Below the pieces are notes generated by a model. That model searched no databases. It worked only from the letters and a program-made list of their open reading frames with translations, and was not told the origin of the DNA. Positions 60,076-64,000 of a stretch of DNA of 64,000 nucleotides are shown here, piece by piece. The stretch spans positions 29,775,248 to 29,839,247 of the forward strand of contig CAIIXF020000003.1 in assembly GCA_903813345.2 (NCBI GenBank). Reading direction: 5' to 3'. The position numbers and the translations under genes were made by a program. Origin of the DNA: Owenia fusiformis (lineage: Eukaryota > Annelida > Polychaeta > Sabellida > Oweniidae). Within the stretch, counting starts at the first letter, position 1. Each line of letters starts with the position of its first letter.

Positions 60076-60824
60076 TTCCTCCATTAAATTAAAGAACAGG
60101 TCCATTTAAGAGACTATTGGTCAACTTAGACTTTTTCCAAAAAACTCATTCTTCCATTTACTTTCAAAACCGATTGCAAGTTGTAGATAAACCTTTTTTC
60201 TTGAGGGGTGCAATTTCAAAAAGTGGCATTAGTTTTCAGTTTTTTTGAAAAATTGGCAGTAAGAACCCCTATCACAAGGCTGTCTGAATATGGGTACACA
60301 CTATGTTTACCATCAAAATAATATCAAAACTTATCATTACATAGAATTTATTATATGGAACATATGGCATGCAGGCATTCGGAGTACAACATTTAAAAAA
60401 TCTAGCTATGTATGAAGTTTACCAATGCAAATCTGGAAAACATTGTCATTTTTTGTTCACTTTGTTATCAAGTTTTAGCATGGTGCTCATTTCCTTTCGA
60501 TGAAGATTTAACCATCAGCCCATTCTCCCACAAAAAAGATATTGAAACTGTATAATGCAGAGACTGTAAAGTAGTTTCTCTGCAAATATAATTTTTGTGG
60601 GAGTTTGGGCTCACCACTAAAACTTAACTTTTGTGATGAAAATAAGGCTGACTGGTTTATGTTTTCAATATGGCTGCTAACCTGGGTATACATGTACACT
60701 ACATAACTGCATGTACAGATTAGGCCATTCAAAATTAATTATATGTTGGCATCGAAGGGCCTTATATTAAAAACTACAAAGTGGAAAGGCAAGTAACACC
60801 TCTTGATTCAGATGACCTTGTTAA

Positions 60825-61425
60825 AGGAATATTCCTTGCCAAACCATCTCTCTCCTCATATGATAGCTATAACCATATATATGCTTGCCATGTTTAGCAA
60901 AACACGCAAAAATGTTTTGATATGGTCAAATTTGATCACTTAGAAATGTGATGCTCAATTCCAGTAAGCTGCCATCTTTTAAAATTTCACACAGGAAGTG
61001 ATGTCATCGACTCTCAACTTTGCATATAGCATTAGGTGAAGAGCTATTAAGAATTACAAAACCAGCTAATATTCTTTTTCAACTTTGTATCTTATTTAAT
61101 CCATCTGAAAATCTCTTCTTTTATTCTAAGTTGACAAGCCCTGAAAATATTTTTGCACAGAAACTAATGATCACTTGTCTAGAAGTGATTTTGTGCTACT
61201 TTCCTATACTGTTATAGGCAAGGTTATAGAAGTTGAGAGTTGATGACATCACTTCCTGCAAGAAATCTTAAAAGATGGCAGCTCACTGGAAATAAGCACT
61301 AGATTTTTAAATGATCAATATTGACCATATTAAAACATTTTCCCATGTTTTGCTAAATATGGAAACTATATATATGATTATAGCTACCATATCAAGAGAG
61401 AAAGGGTCTGGCAAGGAATATTCCT
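60825..61425. mobile_element. Nested 601-bp TTAA foldback MITE
   Basis: Long inverted arms (about 60825-61017 and 61233-61425) begin AGGAATATTCCTTGCCA and contain GAAGTGATGTCATC and GACTCTCAACTT. Flanks are TTAA at 60821-60824 and 61426-61429. A direct repeat of the flanking text at 61488-61543 shows the uninterrupted junction ACCTTG-TTAA-TGAAGACAAT. Non-coding. Confidence 0.9.
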
Positions 61426-61486
61426 TTAATGAAGACAATATTAAAGGTTTTATATATTATTTAAAGTGAAAATGCAATAACACATT

Positions 61487-61705
61487 GTGGCAAAGCAAGT
61501 AACACCTCTTGATTCAGATGACCTTGTTAATGAAGACAATGCTAGAGCTTATATACATGTAGTTTTTAATCAATCTTGGAACTCATTTCAATACAATATA
61601 TTTCATGATCTCAATTCCCTCTGTCATTTATATGCATTACAAGTACAGAGTACATGGAAACATTTTGTTTTTTCTGAAAACATAGAATTTAGTGACATTA
61701 ATTAG
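61487..61705 (+). other. Coding-like fragment with duplicated start
   Basis: A 72-codon stretch (first codon GTG) begins with AKQVTPLDSDDLVNEDNARA and ends at 61705. Its first ~19 codons also occur at 60784-60824 continuing at 61426, on either side of the nested MITE. This suggests a local tandem duplication of a coding segment in the foldback's interior. No family recognised. Confidence 0.3.
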
Positions 61706-62899
61706 ATAATTATTTTGAATGGCCTAAGTGTTTTTCTCAATAGGGAATAAGTAGAAATTATTTTAGGCAATCTTTTGAGTGTCATGCCATGGGTATTTGA
61801 AATAATAATTACATCCCAACTCTTAAAACATGCTTATATTAGGATACTGTTAGAGTCTCAAAAGACAACAAGAACATTCATTTTTGAAACAGGAAAATTT
61901 ATCCCCCCAAAAATGTCCATATTGGGATTTATTCTCAAGATTTTCATGTAATTGCCGGTGAATATTTTTATTTCCATTCACATGGCTTATTGGGGCCCCT
62001 TATTATCAGTCAAAATCAAAATTAAGCCAATTGCTTTCATTTCTTGTATTAGAAAATGGCAAAATTGTGACAAAAATAGCATCTTTCAAAGTTGACCTTT
62101 AAACTACCCTAATGTCAAGGTCAAATGTCTAAATTCTCAGAAATCACATTTTAAGTAATAAGTCATACTTCCTCTTCAATTCCATGTCAATATATACTTA
62201 TTTTGAAGGGGGGCTAAAAGAGGGGTCTACCGCCACCTGTCCTTTTGAATGACCATGCCAAAAATTAGATCATTAACATGCTAAAACCCAACAGTGAAAA
62301 TATGCAGAACATGAACATAAATGATTGTGCAAATTAAGTAATATTTCTTCCCCACATATAAAACATAGAAATGGAACAAGAGTGATCTGTTTTCCTTCCA
62401 GACATCAAAACTTTAGGTAAAACTTTTGGTAAAAGAGGCTAGGGTACTCACACTACTGATAGGCTACCAGTATACAAAAGATGTTGCATCCAAGGCATGC
62501 AAAAGACTTATTGTCCATTGTTCCTGTAATATAAGGAGTGTTTGGGGAGAAGATGCAAATATTTGAAAGTAGATCTTATTGTCTCTGGGCTATATGTAGC
62601 TGCATCCTTCAGGGGAGACAGTCAAATCCATAAATTCTGAACTTCTGATTTTATGAATCTCAATAAATATGACAAAACAAGACTATATTTATACCATTTT
62701 GGGCACACATATGAGATGCATATGTTGCATACTGTGAGAGTTATATCAAGGTGAGATATAGTTGCCCCTGGGATATCAGATTCGGAAGCTAAAATGAAAA
62801 TTTCAATTCAAAAAAGGTGTAATAATTTTTTCTACATCTCATGAATAATATTATGACAAAGCAAGACCATATGCCCCATTTTTGGTATATTTGAGTTGT

Positions 62900-63640
62900 A
62901 TATGTTACATAATTTTAGAAGTTATTGAGGGACCTCAGAAGCTAAAATTAAAATTAAAATTTTTTAAATGTATAATCATATTCCTACTTCTTATTTAAGT
63001 ATAATATTATGACAAAGCAAGAGTACATACACCATTTTGAGTACATTTGAGATACATATGCTCCATATTTTGGAAGTTATTAAGGTGAGATATGGTCACC
63101 CCTGGGACGTCAGAAGCCAAAATGAGAATTAATAATTTCTAAAATGTACAATCATTTTTCTACTTCTTATTACTAATATTATGACAAAGCAAGAGTACAT
63201 ACACCATTTTGAGCACATTTGAGATACATATGCTCAATATTTTGGAAGTTATTAAGGTGACATATGGTCACCCCTGGGACGTCAGACGCCAAAATGAGAA
63301 TTAATATTTTTTTAAATGTACAATCATTTTCTTACTTCTTATTACTAATATTATGACAAAGCAAGAGTACATACACCATTTTGACCACATTTGAGATACA
63401 TATGCTCCATATTTTGGAAGTTATAAAGGTGAGATATGGTCACCCCTGGGACGTCAGAAGCCAAAATGAGAATTAATAATTTCTAAAATGTATAATCATT
63501 TTTCTACTTCTTATTAGTAATATTATGACAAAGCAAGAGTACATACAACATTTTGAGCACATTTGAGATACATATGCTCCATATTTTGGAAGTTAATAAT
63601 GTGAGATATGGTCACCCCTATCCTGCATGATACCACAATT
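62900..63640 (-). repeat. ~174-bp tandem repeat, right arm
   Basis: Inverse copies of the left-arm units, with ATTATGACAAAGCAAGAGTA, CATTTGAGATACATATG and ATATGGTCACCCCTGG in each. Confidence 0.9.
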
Positions 63641-64000
63641 TTAAATTTCAATAATTTTTTTCTCGGCCGGTACATAAGCTATTGATCTAATTTTAAGTAT
63701 GTGGTATGAACATATATAGGGCCTTCAGAATGAATTTTTTCAGTACATTTCGTACCTTAACGAATCTAAAATAAGTTATTACACGTGGTAGAAGTACCAA
63801 AATAGGTGGCGCCCCTGTAGTGAATTTCAAGATATGCCCTTATTTTCACCCTAATCCACACAAGAAAATTCATACTGATTGTAAATAATGTTTTTGATAA
63901 GATTTTATTAGTATTTCAATGTCATTTTACTATTAAAATGTGTTAAAAAATTATTTTATACCCCTACACCCTGTTTGAAAATGAATAGATGGCGCCTCTT

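Larger units (their letters stand above)
58061..64000. mobile_element. Large foldback transposon, right end outside window
   Basis: 58061-~59570 is repeated in inverse at ~62480-64000, and the window ends exactly inside the right arm (AAGAGGCGCCATC on the left, GATGGCGCCTCTT as the last bases). Outer arm parts are nearly identical over ~380 bp; inner arm parts are ~174-bp tandem units. The centre (~59570-62480) has short coding-like fragments and a nested MITE at 60825-61425. TTAA lies at 58058-58061 directly at the left boundary. No transposase motif was recognised. Confidence 0.88.

Overview
The window is metazoan nuclear DNA. It is AT-rich, its genes have many introns with GT-AG splice sites, and the space between exons is packed with transposon-derived inverted repeats. 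The gene set (SLC1 transporter, Somatomedin-B ectodomain protein, short-chain-collagen-type transmembrane collagen, M19 membrane dipeptidase, patatin/EF-hand protein) fits a marine invertebrate such as a lophotrochozoan, hemichordate or amphioxus-like animal. The sequence alone does not fix the phylum.

Layout. 1-3.1 kb is repeat DNA. 3.17-12.83 kb (+) is a 7-exon 2-oxoglutarate/Fe(II) dioxygenase of the isopenicillin-N-synthase-like fold; its second intron carries a 5'-truncated non-LTR retrotransposon and a 1.1-kb foldback element. 15.14-22.84 kb (+) is an 8-exon SLC1 (glutamate/neutral amino acid) transporter with altered cation-site motifs. Its third intron contains an intronless antisense patatin-EF-hand gene. 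A tandem duplication with later internal deletion (23.21-24.67 kb) produced a second copy of the SLC1 last exon. 25.19-43.77 kb (-) is a split gene for a T4-RNA-ligase-1-like nucleotidyltransferase, assembled here from eight exons with ligase motifs I, IIIa, IV and V; at least one internal exon and the 3' end were not found. A single-exon Somatomedin-B protein with about 25 cysteine/N-glycosylation repeats (28.26-30.91 kb, +) lies inside its large intron, and a 4.48-kb foldback transposon lies in its first intron.

43.8-50.2 kb is upstream and repeat DNA. 50.19 kb (+) is the first coding exon of a membrane dipeptidase whose other exons were not seen. 53.10-53.16 kb (-) is a possible first exon of an unknown gene. 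55.30-57.38 kb (-) is a complete 5-exon transmembrane collagen with a furin-type site and a short-chain-collagen C-terminal domain. From 58.06 kb to beyond the window end lies another foldback element with 1.5-kb arms of ~174-bp tandem repeats.

The genes do not form an operon or an evident pathway. The main theme is mobile DNA. Two foldbacks share end structure and candidate 9-bp target duplications, which suggests a Mutator-like family. Two elements sit in TTAA duplications, and in three cases a paralogous uninterrupted site elsewhere in the window shows the insertion directly. All homology statements come from motifs read by eye; no database search was run.
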